Below are positions 8,077 through 17,581 of a DNA stretch of 41,920 bases, piece by piece. The stretch covers positions 1 through 41,920 of the forward strand of contig JAVVEP010000026.1 of the NCBI GenBank assembly GCA_032250735.1. Reading direction: 5' to 3'. Position 1 is the stretch's first letter; each line of letters begins with the position of its first letter. A model generated the notes under the pieces. The model saw only the letters and a program-made list of their open reading frames with translations, was not told the origin of the DNA and did no database searches. Source of the DNA: Gammaproteobacteria bacterium. GTDB taxonomy: Bacteria > Pseudomonadota > Gammaproteobacteria > SZUA-152. A program made the position numbers and the translations under genes.

Positions 8077-8157
8077 CGGCGCAATGCCCTTCGGTTATTG
8101 GCGCCCTACGCACCATCCCACCCCGTAGGGCGCCAATAACCGAAGGGCATTGCGCCG
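8077..8157. repeat. Perfect 34-bp inverted repeat, 13-nt loop (copy 2)
   Basis: Arms 8077-8110 and 8124-8157. It duplicates 7591-7671 exactly as far as I can read. It lies about 50 bp beyond the stop codon of the second TPR gene and would form a long transcript hairpin. Confidence 0.92.
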
Positions 8158-8207
8158 TATATCAGTAGCCGCGTGGGTACAAAACGTGCCCACCCTACAG
8201 GGTGGGA

Positions 8208-11006
8208 TCAGAGCTGCTCCAGCAATTGCTGTGCCTCTTGTCGTGTCTGAAATGTATCACCAGTTTTGAGAATCTGTTCGAGGATGCGGCGTGACTCTGG
8301 TTTTTTGCCGGACTGGGCGAGGGCTGCGGCGAGATGGTATTGCACATCGCCGGACTCCGGCATTTTTTCAGCGGCCTGGCGCAATAATTCCAGCGCGGGC
8401 TTTATCTCACCCTGCTGAAATCTGATCCATCCCAGCGTGTCCAGCACAGGCCCGCTATCCGGGCGTTGTTCGTAGGCCTTATTCGCCAATAGTAAAGCCT
8501 CATCGAGCTGCTTATTCTGATATAGCAGCCAGGCGAGATCATTGAGTGCGGGGACGAATTTCGGCGCACCCTGCAACAAGCGTCGATATTCATTCATCGC
8601 CTCAACCCTTTTACCATCGGTGGAATAGGCGGCTGCCAGGGCGTAGTGCGCGGTTACGTCGTCCTTATGCGACGCGACCCAGTCTGACAGCAGCTTTATG
8701 CTGGCAGCACTGCCTTGACTACTCTGCAGGGCGGCAGCCTCTTTCAACAACACCGGTGTACCCGCACCCAGCTCTCGGGCCCGGGCATAGGCACCCGCTG
8801 CCCGTGCGCTCTGCTTCTGCTGGGCGCGTATATCACCTTCCAGCACAAAACCGGCGGGCGATTGGGGATGCTGCTTTTTGATCACCGCGACACTGCGCAG
8901 CGCCGCGGTCATATCGTCCGTCTTTACATCCAGCAGCGCCAGCAGGGATAACGCCTGAAGATCACCCGGGCGCTGCTCCAGGCTTTGCCGGAGCGAGGTC
9001 TTTGCGGCGACAAGATTGTTGGCGCGGAACTGGGCCACGCCCAGTGAATAATAGGCCTGGGCGGTCGGTTGCTGCTTTACGACCGTTTTAAAACTGTTCA
9101 CTGCGGCGCTGTAATTCTGCGCGGCCAGCTCAACACTGCCCATCAGCTCAAGCGCCTGTGGGTTGTTGATGTCGATAGTAACGGCCTCGCGCGCAATTTC
9201 ACCGGCCCGAGCGAGATTTCCGGTGCGCGAATAATAGCGTGCGAGCAACAGCCGTGGCGACAACGCCCTGGCATCCGCAGCTCGGGACCTTTCCAGCCAC
9301 TCCAGGGCCTGCTTGCGATCATTCCCGGCATCCGCCAGCTGGGCGAGGGCCATCATGGCCGAGGTATTGTCTGCATCCTTTGCCAGAATCCCGTCGAGTC
9401 GCGCACGCGCCTCATCGGAGCGGCCCGCCAACACGTCAAGGCGTGCAAGATTGAGTGTCGCTGGGGTGAAATCCGGCTCACGTTTCAAGGCGGCGGCAAA
9501 GGCGGTGCGCGCCTGCGCAACCTCACCCCTGGCGCTGAGAATGACACCCAACAGGTTTTGCGCATAGGCGCTTTTCGGTTGCTGGGCGGCCAGCTCTTCG
9601 GCGGCCGCAATGGCCTTATCGAAATCATTATTCTTCAGGTAGGCCAATGCCAGCAGGGATTGCTCACGCGCCGGAGCATTCCCCAGTTTAACCGCCTGCT
9701 CCAGCTCATCAATGGCCAGCGCATCATTACCCTCGGCCAGATGCAACACGGCGAGCTGGGCACGCAACGCCCCTGCCTCGGGCTGACTGGCGATGGCCTT
9801 TTGCAGATATGCCCGGCCCTTTTCGAACTCACCGCTTTGTAAGGCTGCCTGCCCCGCCATCGCCAACAGCCGCAGATCATTCGGCCGCTGTGCCAGTGCA
9901 GGCTCCAGCACATCCAGAGCCAGATCGGTCTGCGAGCGCTGCAATTGCAGATTAGCCAACAGCATTCGTGCCGCCAACAGGGAGGGATTTGCGCCCACTA
10001 CCCGCGTTAACTGCTGTTCTGCCTGTTCCATATTGCCCAATGCGTAATTGGCGCTGCCCAACAGAAACACACTGGGAATATGGTCGGGCGAGAATTTCAA
10101 CACCGTCTGAAAATAATCGCGGGCCCTGGTGTAGTCCTTTTTTTCATAGGCCAGCAATCCCGCCATGTAATTCGGCATCGGATTGTTGGGCGAAGCCTTC
10201 AGCAAATACTCCACATGGCTTGCCGCGTCATCAAATTTTTGCTGCGTGATCAACAATTTTGTGAGGCCGGTGTGCGCCGCCATTCCCGCACGGGTGACGA
10301 TATTGGCCGCCGCCAGGTCGATTGCACGCTGATAGGCCGCCTGCGCCTCATCCTGTCGTTGCGCCCGATTCGCAATATCACCTCGCAACACCCATGCCTC
10401 GACGTTTTTGGGATCTATCGCCAGCAGCTTTTCAAGCTTTTGATCGGCCTTTTCCTGTTCACCCGCCGCAATATACATTCTGGCCTGGCCGAGTAAGGCA
10501 GCCGGATCATCCGCCTTGCTGACCAATGCCTCGCTAAAATCCGCCGCTGCCAGATCATTCTGGCCCAGGCCAAGCTGGGCCTCGCCTCGCAACACAAGAA
10601 GATCCGGCTGCGAACTGACATCCATTTCCGATAGCATTGCCAGCACTTCCGCATGGCGACCTTGAAGCAACAGGGATTTTCCGCGCAGTTGTTGCACATA
10701 GCTGCTGGACACGCCGAGTTGCAGGGCCTTGTTCAATTCCTTTTCTGCGGCCGCACCGTTACCGATCAACACATATAATTCACCGAGCATGAGTCGCGCT
10801 TCAGAGTTATTCGCATTTTTCTGCAGGGCATTTTTCAATTCTATAAGCGTCGCCTTAAGATCACCCTTCGACTGATATTGTTTCGCCTGAATGACATGTT
10901 GCGCATCACTGATCTCTGCCTTTCCGCAGGCCACCAACGCCAGACTCACCATCAGTAACAAAATCACCCGTCCACGCATCATGGGATTTACTAAACGACA
11001 AATCAT
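8208..11006 (-). CDS. prsT: PEP-CTERM system TPR-repeat lipoprotein, PrsT type (paralog 2)
   Basis: A 932-residue protein made of about 20 or more TPR-like helix pairs (family TIGR02917). The N-terminus is a lipoprotein signal with lipobox LVAC (Cys27, Gly at +2), so it is probably lipid-anchored, likely in the outer membrane. The start at 11006 has GAGGGAG directly upstream. TPR scaffolds of this family sit in exosortase/EPS loci beside prsK and prsR and are thought to act in polysaccharide or protein assembly; the mechanism is not established. It lies 97 bp after a related gene at 11104-13914, and its last codons are duplicated at 7722-7778. The two are clear paralogs: both begin the mature part with a KGDxxAxxIxLKNALQK repeat. 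Confidence 0.9.
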   Translation of the reverse strand: MICRLVNPMMRGRVILLLMVSLALVACGKAEISDAQHVIQAKQYQSKGDLKATLIELKNALQKNANNSEARLMLGELYVLIGNGAAAEKELNKALQLGVSSSYVQQLRGKSLLLQGRHAEVLAMLSEMDVSSQPDLLVLRGEAQLGLGQNDLAAADFSEALVSKADDPAALLGQARMYIAAGEQEKADQKLEKLLAIDPKNVEAWVLRGDIANRAQRQDEAQAAYQRAIDLAAANIVTRAGMAAHTGLTKLLITQQKFDDAASHVEYLLKASPNNPMPNYMAGLLAYEKKDYTRARDYFQTVLKFSPDHIPSVFLLGSANYALGNMEQAEQQLTRVVGANPSLLAARMLLANLQLQRSQTDLALDVLEPALAQRPNDLRLLAMAGQAALQSGEFEKGRAYLQKAIASQPEAGALRAQLAVLHLAEGNDALAIDELEQAVKLGNAPAREQSLLALAYLKNNDFDKAIAAAEELAAQQPKSAYAQNLLGVILSARGEVAQARTAFAAALKREPDFTPATLNLARLDVLAGRSDEARARLDGILAKDADNTSAMMALAQLADAGNDRKQALEWLERSRAADARALSPRLLLARYYSRTGNLARAGEIAREAVTIDINNPQALELMGSVELAAQNYSAAVNSFKTVVKQQPTAQAYYSLGVAQFRANNLVAAKTSLRQSLEQRPGDLQALSLLALLDVKTDDMTAALRSVAVIKKQHPQSPAGFVLEGDIRAQQKQSARAAGAYARARELGAGTPVLLKEAAALQSSQGSAASIKLLSDWVASHKDDVTAHYALAAAYSTDGKRVEAMNEYRRLLQGAPKFVPALNDLAWLLYQNKQLDEALLLANKAYEQRPDSGPVLDTLGWIRFQQGEIKPALELLRQAAEKMPESGDVQYHLAAALAQSGKKPESRRILEQILKTGDTFQTRQEAQQLLEQL

Positions 11007-11033
11007 ACTCCCTCATCCTGTTGTTGTGTTTGA

Positions 11034-11064
11034 CCTGAATCCGTGGCTTAACCACAGATTCAGG
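11034..11064. repeat. Dispersed palindrome, CTGAATCCGTGG type, copy C
   Basis: Arms CCTGAATCCGTGG (11034-11046) and CCACAGATTCAGG (11052-11064), loop CTTAA, one mismatch. It lies between the two TPR genes, 28 nt upstream of the second one. Confidence 0.93.
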
Positions 11065-11103
11065 TTTGACTGTTATGTGTTATTCGCGGCTTGCGGAACG
11101 CGG

Positions 11104-13914
11104 TTATTTTTCCAGCTCTGCCAACAAGGCTCTCGCCGCTTTTGCCTCTGAAAAATCGGGCGCCATATCCAGCGTTCGCTTCAACTCTGACTTCGCCTCC
11201 GCTTTACGGCCGGCCTTATGCAGCCCGACGCCGAGGTGATAGCGTATCTCCGCGATTTGTGGCGCCTTGACCACGGCCTGCTGCAACAAGGCCAGACCAC
11301 GATCGGTGTTACCGGTCTCCACCAGCAGCCAGCCAAAGGTATCGGCTACGGCGGGGTTATCCCCTGCCAGGTCGTAGGCCCGTTTTGCGTAATCGAGTGC
11401 GTCGGCCTTACCCAGCATATGCGACGACCAGGCCAGGTTATTGAGCGCGGCCACATCATTGGGGTGATTTTTGATGACCTGCCGATATTGCTCAATCGCC
11501 TTATCCAGCAGGCCATGTTCCTGATAGGCACCCGCCAATAGGGAACGCACCAGCTGATCCTGCGGATTTTTCGCCAGCCAGGTTTCCAGCGAGGCATAGG
11601 GTGCCTTCACCTTTGCCATCTTCCGCGCCTGAAAGATAAGCACTGCCAGGGCTGAGGCCGGCGATTTATCGTAGGCCTGCTGATAGAGTTTTACCGCCGA
11701 AGTGTAGTCACCCTCGGCCATCAACACATCACCCTGCAGACGAAAGCCGTCGACTTCTGTCGGCCGCTGCTGCTGGATCTTTTTCGCAATCGCCAGTGCG
11801 GCCTTTGGTCGTTTCTGCTGCAATTCCATTTGTGCCAGCGATATCTGCGCGGGTAAAAAGTCTGCCTGCAGTGCCAGCGATTGATTGAGATGTTTTATGG
11901 CGGTATCCCTGTCATCCATCTGCCGATTGATCTGCGCCAATAGTAGATGGGCCTGCGGGGATTCCGGCAACAACTTTACCAGCGATTCGAAGGTCGCCTG
12001 TGCATTGTGATAGTCCTTCGCGGCCATCTGCGACATGCCCAGCGCATTGATGACTACCGGATTATTGGGGTGTTTCAGCAGTAAATCCCGGGCAATGCTG
12101 ACAGCGCGTAGTGGCTGTTGTTTTTTGTTGTAATAATCGATCAAGATCATGCCGGGTTGAATGGCGTCCTCGTTGGATTCCCAGGCCTTTTCCAGCAGGC
12201 GAACCGCCTCTTCGCCTTTACCCTCGGCATCGGCCAGCTGCGCCAGAGACAACAGGGCCCCCAGATGATTGTCCCGTTGTTTCAGAATGGATTCATAGCG
12301 GCTGCGCGCGGCTGCAGGGTTGTTTTCACGCTCGTCGAGTCGCGCGAGGTTGATGATGGCGGGAATAAAGTTCGCTTCCATATCGATGGCCTGTTGAAAC
12401 TGTTGACGGGCCTGAGGTAACTGTTCCAGCCCCACATAGGCCGCGCCCATCAGATTAAAGGGCAAGGGACTGGTGGGCGCCTTTTTCGCAAACGCCTGGG
12501 CCTGGGTTAACGCCTTGTCATATTGCTTTTCCTGTAGGTGCAGCATGATCAGCATCACATCCGCCTGAAAAACGTTCTGTCCCAGATCGATGGCGGCCTC
12601 CAGATCCTCGACCGCCTGCGCGGTATTGCCGCTCGCCAGACGACCTAACGCCAATTGTGTACGAATACCGGCGGTCTCGGGTGCTGCGGCCACGGCCTTT
12701 TCCAGATACTCGGTGCCCTTCGCCGTCTGCTTGTTCTGCATGTAGGCGGTGCCGGCCAGTGCCAGCAGCTGGGCGTCATCCTGGGTCGCCGACAGTACCG
12801 GCTCAAGCACCTTAATCGCCTCAGCGGGCTGATTGAGCTTCAGACGGGTGGCGGCCAATAATTTCACCGCCGCGATATTACCTGGGTAGGCCTGCACCAC
12901 GCGCGAGAGGGCCTGATCGGCCTGTTCAAAACGCCCCTTGCTAAAATCGATCGCGCCCAACAACTGCTGGCTGGGAAGGTGATTCGGGGCAATCCTCAGA
13001 ACATTCTGTAGAGATGTCACCGCCCCCGCGATATCCTTCTTACTATAAAGCAGGGTCGCCTTTAGATAATTGCCCATGGGATGATTCGGACTGAGGCGCT
13101 GCACAACCTCGATGCGCTTTGCAGCACCCTCTGTGTCGCCCAGTGCCAACTTGACACTGGCGCTGCCTAATAATGCCGACACGTTGTAGGCCTGCAGGGA
13201 AAGCGCCCGGTCAAAGCTCTTTTCCGCGGACGGCATGTCGCCGCTCATGCGCTTCACCTCACCGTCCAGGAGCCAGGCGGCATCACTTTCGGGGTGCATG
13301 CTGGTGAGCCTGTCCGCCAACGCCTTCGCTTCCCTGGTGTCACCCTTGATCATCGCCAGCCGCGTTTGCCCGGCAAGGGCGTTGAGCGATTTGGGTTCGA
13401 GCTCGAGCGCCTTTAGAAACGCCGCCTCGGCTTCCTTATTCTGCTTCAGCAAAATGTGCGCATTGGCCTGCAACACGTAGACCTCGGCCTGTACATCGAC
13501 GGGGAAATCCTTTTCAACGGTGATCTCTTTTAAAACATCATCTGCGCGCCCCTGAATCAACAGCGCGCGCCCCAGTGACACGACCATTTGCTGGCGGGCC
13601 ATGCCCAGACTCTGTGCCCGGGACAGTTCCTTTTCTGCACTGGCACCATCGCCCAGGGTCAGGTACTGCTCACCCAGGAAAAACCGCGCCTTGATATTCT
13701 TGGGGTCTTTCTGCAGGGCATTCTTCAGCTGAATAACGGCGGCGTTAATGTCGCCTTTTTTGACGTAGTCCTGCGCCTCTTTAAGATAGTCTTCACTGGA
13801 GGCGGCGTGCACCGTTGAAACATACACCACTGGAAGTAGACACATAAGTAACGATAGTAAAAAAGCTCTCAGTCCGCTTCCATGCTTAGATGAGAAAATT
13901 CCTGTTGTTGACAT
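11104..13914 (-). CDS. prsT: PEP-CTERM system TPR-repeat protein, PrsT type (paralog 1, not lipidated)
   Basis: A 936-residue protein (947 if begun at the earlier ATG 13947) built from about 20 TPR-like repeats, TIGR02917 family. The start at 13914 (MSTTGIF) is preferred because AAGGA lies 8 nt upstream. It has a long signal peptide (about 37 residues, ending STVHA before ASSED) but no lipobox Cys, so the mature protein should be soluble in the periplasm, unlike its lipoprotein neighbour. It directly follows prsR (76-bp gap), the usual prsK-prsR-prsT order. Role: probable scaffold for exosortase-linked EPS assembly. Confidence 0.9.
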   Translation of the reverse strand: MSTTGIFSSKHGSGLRAFLLSLLMCLLPVVYVSTVHAASSEDYLKEAQDYVKKGDINAAVIQLKNALQKDPKNIKARFFLGEQYLTLGDGASAEKELSRAQSLGMARQQMVVSLGRALLIQGRADDVLKEITVEKDFPVDVQAEVYVLQANAHILLKQNKEAEAAFLKALELEPKSLNALAGQTRLAMIKGDTREAKALADRLTSMHPESDAAWLLDGEVKRMSGDMPSAEKSFDRALSLQAYNVSALLGSASVKLALGDTEGAAKRIEVVQRLSPNHPMGNYLKATLLYSKKDIAGAVTSLQNVLRIAPNHLPSQQLLGAIDFSKGRFEQADQALSRVVQAYPGNIAAVKLLAATRLKLNQPAEAIKVLEPVLSATQDDAQLLALAGTAYMQNKQTAKGTEYLEKAVAAAPETAGIRTQLALGRLASGNTAQAVEDLEAAIDLGQNVFQADVMLIMLHLQEKQYDKALTQAQAFAKKAPTSPLPFNLMGAAYVGLEQLPQARQQFQQAIDMEANFIPAIINLARLDERENNPAAARSRYESILKQRDNHLGALLSLAQLADAEGKGEEAVRLLEKAWESNEDAIQPGMILIDYYNKKQQPLRAVSIARDLLLKHPNNPVVINALGMSQMAAKDYHNAQATFESLVKLLPESPQAHLLLAQINRQMDDRDTAIKHLNQSLALQADFLPAQISLAQMELQQKRPKAALAIAKKIQQQRPTEVDGFRLQGDVLMAEGDYTSAVKLYQQAYDKSPASALAVLIFQARKMAKVKAPYASLETWLAKNPQDQLVRSLLAGAYQEHGLLDKAIEQYRQVIKNHPNDVAALNNLAWSSHMLGKADALDYAKRAYDLAGDNPAVADTFGWLLVETGNTDRGLALLQQAVVKAPQIAEIRYHLGVGLHKAGRKAEAKSELKRTLDMAPDFSEAKAARALLAELEK

Positions 13915-13990
13915 AGCCTGATTCCTTTTTTTAATCATCGGTTTCAATTATTAATACGGACGTCTTTTCGTATGCCTGTGTTGCGTAGTG

Positions 13991-15346
13991 CTATTTCATT
14001 CCATACTTTTTCATCAAATCATAAAATGTCGGGCGACTCACATTCAGCAGGTCGGCGGCCTGGGTCACATTATCATTGGCGATGGCCAGGGCACGTTGCA
14101 TGGCCTGACGCTCCGCCTGCTCTCTTACCTGTCGCAGGTCGGTGAGAAAAGACAGATCAAGCTCGCCTTCAAGTTCCAGATCGCCCGGCTCGATGAGATC
14201 GCCATCGGCCAGGATCACCGCGCGTTTGATCTTGTTTTCCAACTCACGCACATTGCCGGTCCAGACGTGTTTTTCCATCGCCGCCAGCGCCGCCGTGGAA
14301 AAACCCTTGAGGGCGCGACCGTTTTCGCGCGAAAAACGATACAGAAAGGCGCGCGCCAGCAACAGTACATCACCCTCACGCTCACGCAGCGGCGGGATCT
14401 CCAGCGATATCTCGTTAATACGATAGTATAGATCCTCGCGGAATTTCCCCGCCTCGATCAGGGCGGGCAGGTTCTGGTGCGTGGCGCAAATCACGCGGAC
14501 ATCGACGGGAATCTCCTTGCGTCCACCCACCCGCTCCACCACGCGCTCCTGCAGAAAACGCAGCATCTTGGCCTGTAGCGACTGCGGCAGATCACCGATT
14601 TCATCGATAAAGAACGTGCCGCCTTCGGCCAGTTCGATTTTTCCGGGAGTGGTCTTGTTGGCGCCGGTAAAGGCGCCTTTTTCATAGCCGAAGAGTTCAC
14701 TCTCCAGCAGGGTCTCAGGGATGGCGGCACTGTTGATGGCGATGAATTTTTCATGGCTGCGGGCACTGAGCTGATGCAGGGCCTTGGCCATCACCTCCTT
14801 ACCGGTTCCGCTTTCACCCAGTATCAAGGTGGTGGCATTGGTGGGCGCCACCTTCTCTATCATGCGGCAGAGCTTGTGCATCTGCGGGCTGGCGGCGATC
14901 ACCCCATCCAGCGGAGACGATGTCTGTTGCAGCAGCTCGCGATTTTCGGCCTCGAGATCGTACAGCGCATAGGCGCGTTCAATAATCAGCGAAAGAATCT
15001 CGGGCTCGATGGGCTTCTGATAAAAGTCGTACGCTCCCATGGCGATGGAACGTACGGCATTTGCCCGATCGTCATTGCCCGTCACCACGATCACCTTGGT
15101 GTGCGGCGCCTTGCTCAGGATGGCCTCCAGCGTCGCCAGGCCTTCGGAGGCATTGGCGGGGTCGGGCGGCAGGCCAAGGTCCAGGGTCACCACGGCCGGC
15201 CTCAGCGACTCCACGGCCTCTAGGGCAGACGCCCTGTCGCCCGCGATGGTGACCTCAAAATCCTCAAAGCACCAACGCAGCTGACTTTGCAGGCCAGGAT
15301 CATCCTCGACCACCAGCAATGCGCGTAATTTGTTCTTCTTTGCCAT
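13991..15346 (-). CDS. prsR: Sigma-54-dependent response regulator PrsR (TIGR02915 family)
   Basis: A 451-residue NtrC-type activator. The receiver domain (about 8-125) has an acidic pocket EDD (14-16), phosphoacceptor Asp56 (VVTLDLGLP) and Lys111. The AAA+ domain has Walker A GESGTGKE (177-184), the sigma-54 contact loop GAFTGA (224-229) and Walker B GGTFFIDEIGDL. A Fis-type helix-turn-helix closes the protein (NVTQAADLLNVSRPTFYDLM). All parts needed to activate RpoN promoters are present; the perfect -24/-12 promoter at 6329 is the obvious in-window target. ATG at 15346 is preferred; a TTG at 15352 is in frame. It follows prsK, separated by a 17-bp duplicated stretch. Confidence 0.95.
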   Translation of the reverse strand: MAKKNKLRALLVVEDDPGLQSQLRWCFEDFEVTIAGDRASALEAVESLRPAVVTLDLGLPPDPANASEGLATLEAILSKAPHTKVIVVTGNDDRANAVRSIAMGAYDFYQKPIEPEILSLIIERAYALYDLEAENRELLQQTSSPLDGVIAASPQMHKLCRMIEKVAPTNATTLILGESGTGKEVMAKALHQLSARSHEKFIAINSAAIPETLLESELFGYEKGAFTGANKTTPGKIELAEGGTFFIDEIGDLPQSLQAKMLRFLQERVVERVGGRKEIPVDVRVICATHQNLPALIEAGKFREDLYYRINEISLEIPPLREREGDVLLLARAFLYRFSRENGRALKGFSTAALAAMEKHVWTGNVRELENKIKRAVILADGDLIEPGDLELEGELDLSFLTDLRQVREQAERQAMQRALAIANDNVTQAADLLNVSRPTFYDLMKKYGMK

Positions 15347-15375
15347 ATTCAATTCATCGCCATATTCAATTCATC
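15342..15375. repeat. 17-bp tandem duplication at the prsK/prsR junction
   Basis: GCCATATTCAATTCATC occurs twice in a row (15342-15358, 15359-15375). On the coding strand it repeats the GATGAATTGAATATGGC segment, which contains the prsK stop and the ATG used to start prsR. The duplication lengthens the gap from about 2 to 19 nt. Confidence 0.95.
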
Positions 15376-17543
15376 GCCGTTGTAGGGGGTGTGGGTGGTA
15401 TAGCCGTTGCGGCAACCGGACTCTCAACACCCGCATCGAGCATTTTATCCGTTTCGAGCCTTAGCTGAATGGTAAACATCGTCCCCTCTCCCAGGCTACT
15501 GCGCACGTGCAGCCGGCCACCCAGGCCGTGGATAAACTCCCGACTCTCATACACCCCGATGCCCATGCCGGCATTGCCCTTGGTGGTGTCGAAGGGACGG
15601 AACAGACGCTCGCGCTGAAAGGCCGCATCCATGCCACAGCCGTTGTCCTCTATCTCCACAATCGCAAACCCGTCTTGCTGTGACAGTTTCAGTCGCACAT
15701 AACCATCATCCGGGGTCGCATCCTGTGCGTTCTGGATCAGATGCCCGATCACCGCCGACAATCTGTCTTCATTGGCGATGACTGTCGCGTGCTTTGCCAC
15801 CTCGCGGTTCAGGAATTCGGGCGCAGGCAATTTTTCAGAATGATCACGTACAACATTCTCCAATATGAGATTCAGGTCAATCTTGTGACTGTCGGCGGCG
15901 TCAACCCGTCCCTGGCGCAACTGGTCCAGCATGCGATTCATTTTGCCGGTGGCGTTTTTGATGGTCAAAAACACATCATCGACAAAGGCGGGATTATCCC
16001 TGTGCCGATCGGCATTGGAGACGATCAGTGACAGTTGCGCCACGATGTTCTTGAGGTCATGCACCACATAGGCGGACAACCGGTTAAAGGCCTCGAATTG
16101 CCGCGCATCCACCAGCTCCTCGTTGGCCTTCAACAGGGCCAGATAGCCGGCGCACTGGCGGCCTGTGGTCAGCAACAGGTCACGCACCTCCCAGTTAATC
16201 TGCATTTTCGCCCGTGGGCGACGCAGGATCACAAAGCCCATAATGGTCGCAGCCGACCTTTTCCCTTCCGGCATACCCGGCAAGGCCTCCGCACCCAAAA
16301 AGAGTGGCACCACCAGCCAGGCCTCGGTCAGTTCCAACAGCCAGGGGGGCAATATCAAGCCTGGGTAGGATTCCGGCTCCGCATCCAGTTCGTCGATATC
16401 GATGACCCACTTTCGCTCGGACAAAAAGGCCACCAGTGGCCGATTCTCATCCTCTCGAAACGAGGCCTCATCGGGCATATTCCAGCCGGCCTCGGGCTGA
16501 TAGCCCCCGGACTCCTGGCGCAACCATAACATGCCACCGGGGCTTTCCACGATTTTCGCCATGGCGCTGATGACCGTCATTTTCAGGTTCGAGTCGAGCT
16601 GCGCCTCGGACAGGCTCTGAATCAGGCGCAGCCATTCTTCCCGATAATCGTAGCGGTAATTAAAGAAGTGTTTGTTCAGGAAGATGCGCAAGCGGGCGCG
16701 CATATGGCCTGAGAACAGCACCATCAGCAGCACCAGGATCGCGCCAAAGAAGAATACCTGCTGACCGAGGCTGCTCCAGTCGCCGCCCACCGTTTTGATG
16801 TAATAGCCGCCGGCGGCCATCGCCAGCAGATAGATCCCGCCGCCCATCATCGCCGAGGAATGAAACACAAAACTGCGCGATACAAAGACATCCAGCGACC
16901 ACTGCGGGTTGCGGGCCGCCGAGACGGCGATCAGGGGCACCACAATGGCATTGATATAGCCTCGGGCCCCCCAGATCTCTGCATCCATGTTTTTCAGCAA
17001 CAGGGCATCTGAATAGAGATAAAAGTCATAGGCGAAGAGCCCGCCCAACCCGAGGCACAGGTATTTGATCGACCAACGTGATTCCAGGGGGGTATTGCGG
17101 AAGATCTGCTCGACCAGCACCAGGCCCAACAGGGCCAGGCTCAGAAACAGGAACACCTGTAAACCAAAGCCCATGCCGATGGGGCTGGCCTCTCCGCTGA
17201 CGATGACAATGACCAGTATCAGCATCAACAGCACCGTCAGGGAGCCTCCCGCCCATAGCAGGGGGCGGGCGATAGTCTGCTGTCGGGCCTTGGCCATAAT
17301 GAGCAGCAGGAAGCCCAGCCAGGCGGCGTTGCGCAATACCTCCGCACCCAGCAGATAGACGGAGGCGTAGTATCCCTCAGAGGCCTGGTAGGCCGACAGC
17401 CCGGCCCAGATGGCGCTCAGAGCAGAGGCCAGCAACAACATGCCGCCCTCTTGCCGGCCGCGCCAGGCCGTGGCCAACAGCAACCCCAACACCAGGAAGG
17501 CGATGGTCGCCGCCAGATAACCCAGCATCGCCGCCCCGACCAT
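15366..17543 (-). CDS. prsK: Membrane sensor histidine kinase PrsK (TIGR02916 family)
   Basis: A 725-residue kinase. Residues about 1-290 hold many hydrophobic helices (about eight or nine membrane segments), giving a membrane sensor. A GAF-like region follows (about 310-480). The phosphoacceptor is His495 in the motif VVHDLKN, followed by a dimerisation helix pair. The ATP-binding domain shows HLIQNAQDA (N box), EDNGCGMD (G1), FRPFDTTKG (F) and GMGIGVYESR (G2). The partner is PrsR, encoded next. The start at 17543 has AGGAG 9 nt upstream. It lies 38 bp after the sugar-transferase gene, suggesting one operon. The signal sensed is unknown. Confidence 0.95.
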   Translation of the reverse strand: MVGAAMLGYLAATIAFLVLGLLLATAWRGRQEGGMLLLASALSAIWAGLSAYQASEGYYASVYLLGAEVLRNAAWLGFLLLIMAKARQQTIARPLLWAGGSLTVLLMLILVIVIVSGEASPIGMGFGLQVFLFLSLALLGLVLVEQIFRNTPLESRWSIKYLCLGLGGLFAYDFYLYSDALLLKNMDAEIWGARGYINAIVVPLIAVSAARNPQWSLDVFVSRSFVFHSSAMMGGGIYLLAMAAGGYYIKTVGGDWSSLGQQVFFFGAILVLLMVLFSGHMRARLRIFLNKHFFNYRYDYREEWLRLIQSLSEAQLDSNLKMTVISAMAKIVESPGGMLWLRQESGGYQPEAGWNMPDEASFREDENRPLVAFLSERKWVIDIDELDAEPESYPGLILPPWLLELTEAWLVVPLFLGAEALPGMPEGKRSAATIMGFVILRRPRAKMQINWEVRDLLLTTGRQCAGYLALLKANEELVDARQFEAFNRLSAYVVHDLKNIVAQLSLIVSNADRHRDNPAFVDDVFLTIKNATGKMNRMLDQLRQGRVDAADSHKIDLNLILENVVRDHSEKLPAPEFLNREVAKHATVIANEDRLSAVIGHLIQNAQDATPDDGYVRLKLSQQDGFAIVEIEDNGCGMDAAFQRERLFRPFDTTKGNAGMGIGVYESREFIHGLGGRLHVRSSLGEGTMFTIQLRLETDKMLDAGVESPVAATAIPPTPPTTAMN

Positions 17544-17581
17544 CGATTAGTGCTCCTGCACGGTTGTTCTGCCCATGGCGC

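Larger units (their letters stand above)
7288..8263. repeat. Tandem duplication of about 486 bp that includes the 3' end of the second prsT gene
   Basis: Two adjacent copies, about 7288-7778 and 7779-8263, match along their length with an offset near 486 bp (for example 7721-7774 against 8207-8260). Each holds a GTGGGCAC repeat, a GTATGGCGTAGGGAATTC-like stretch, the 34-bp inverted pair and a copy of the end of the TPR gene. The left halves have diverged slightly, whereas the right halves are almost identical. The junctions share a CAGYCAGGTAG/CACCAG microhomology. Confidence 0.88.
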
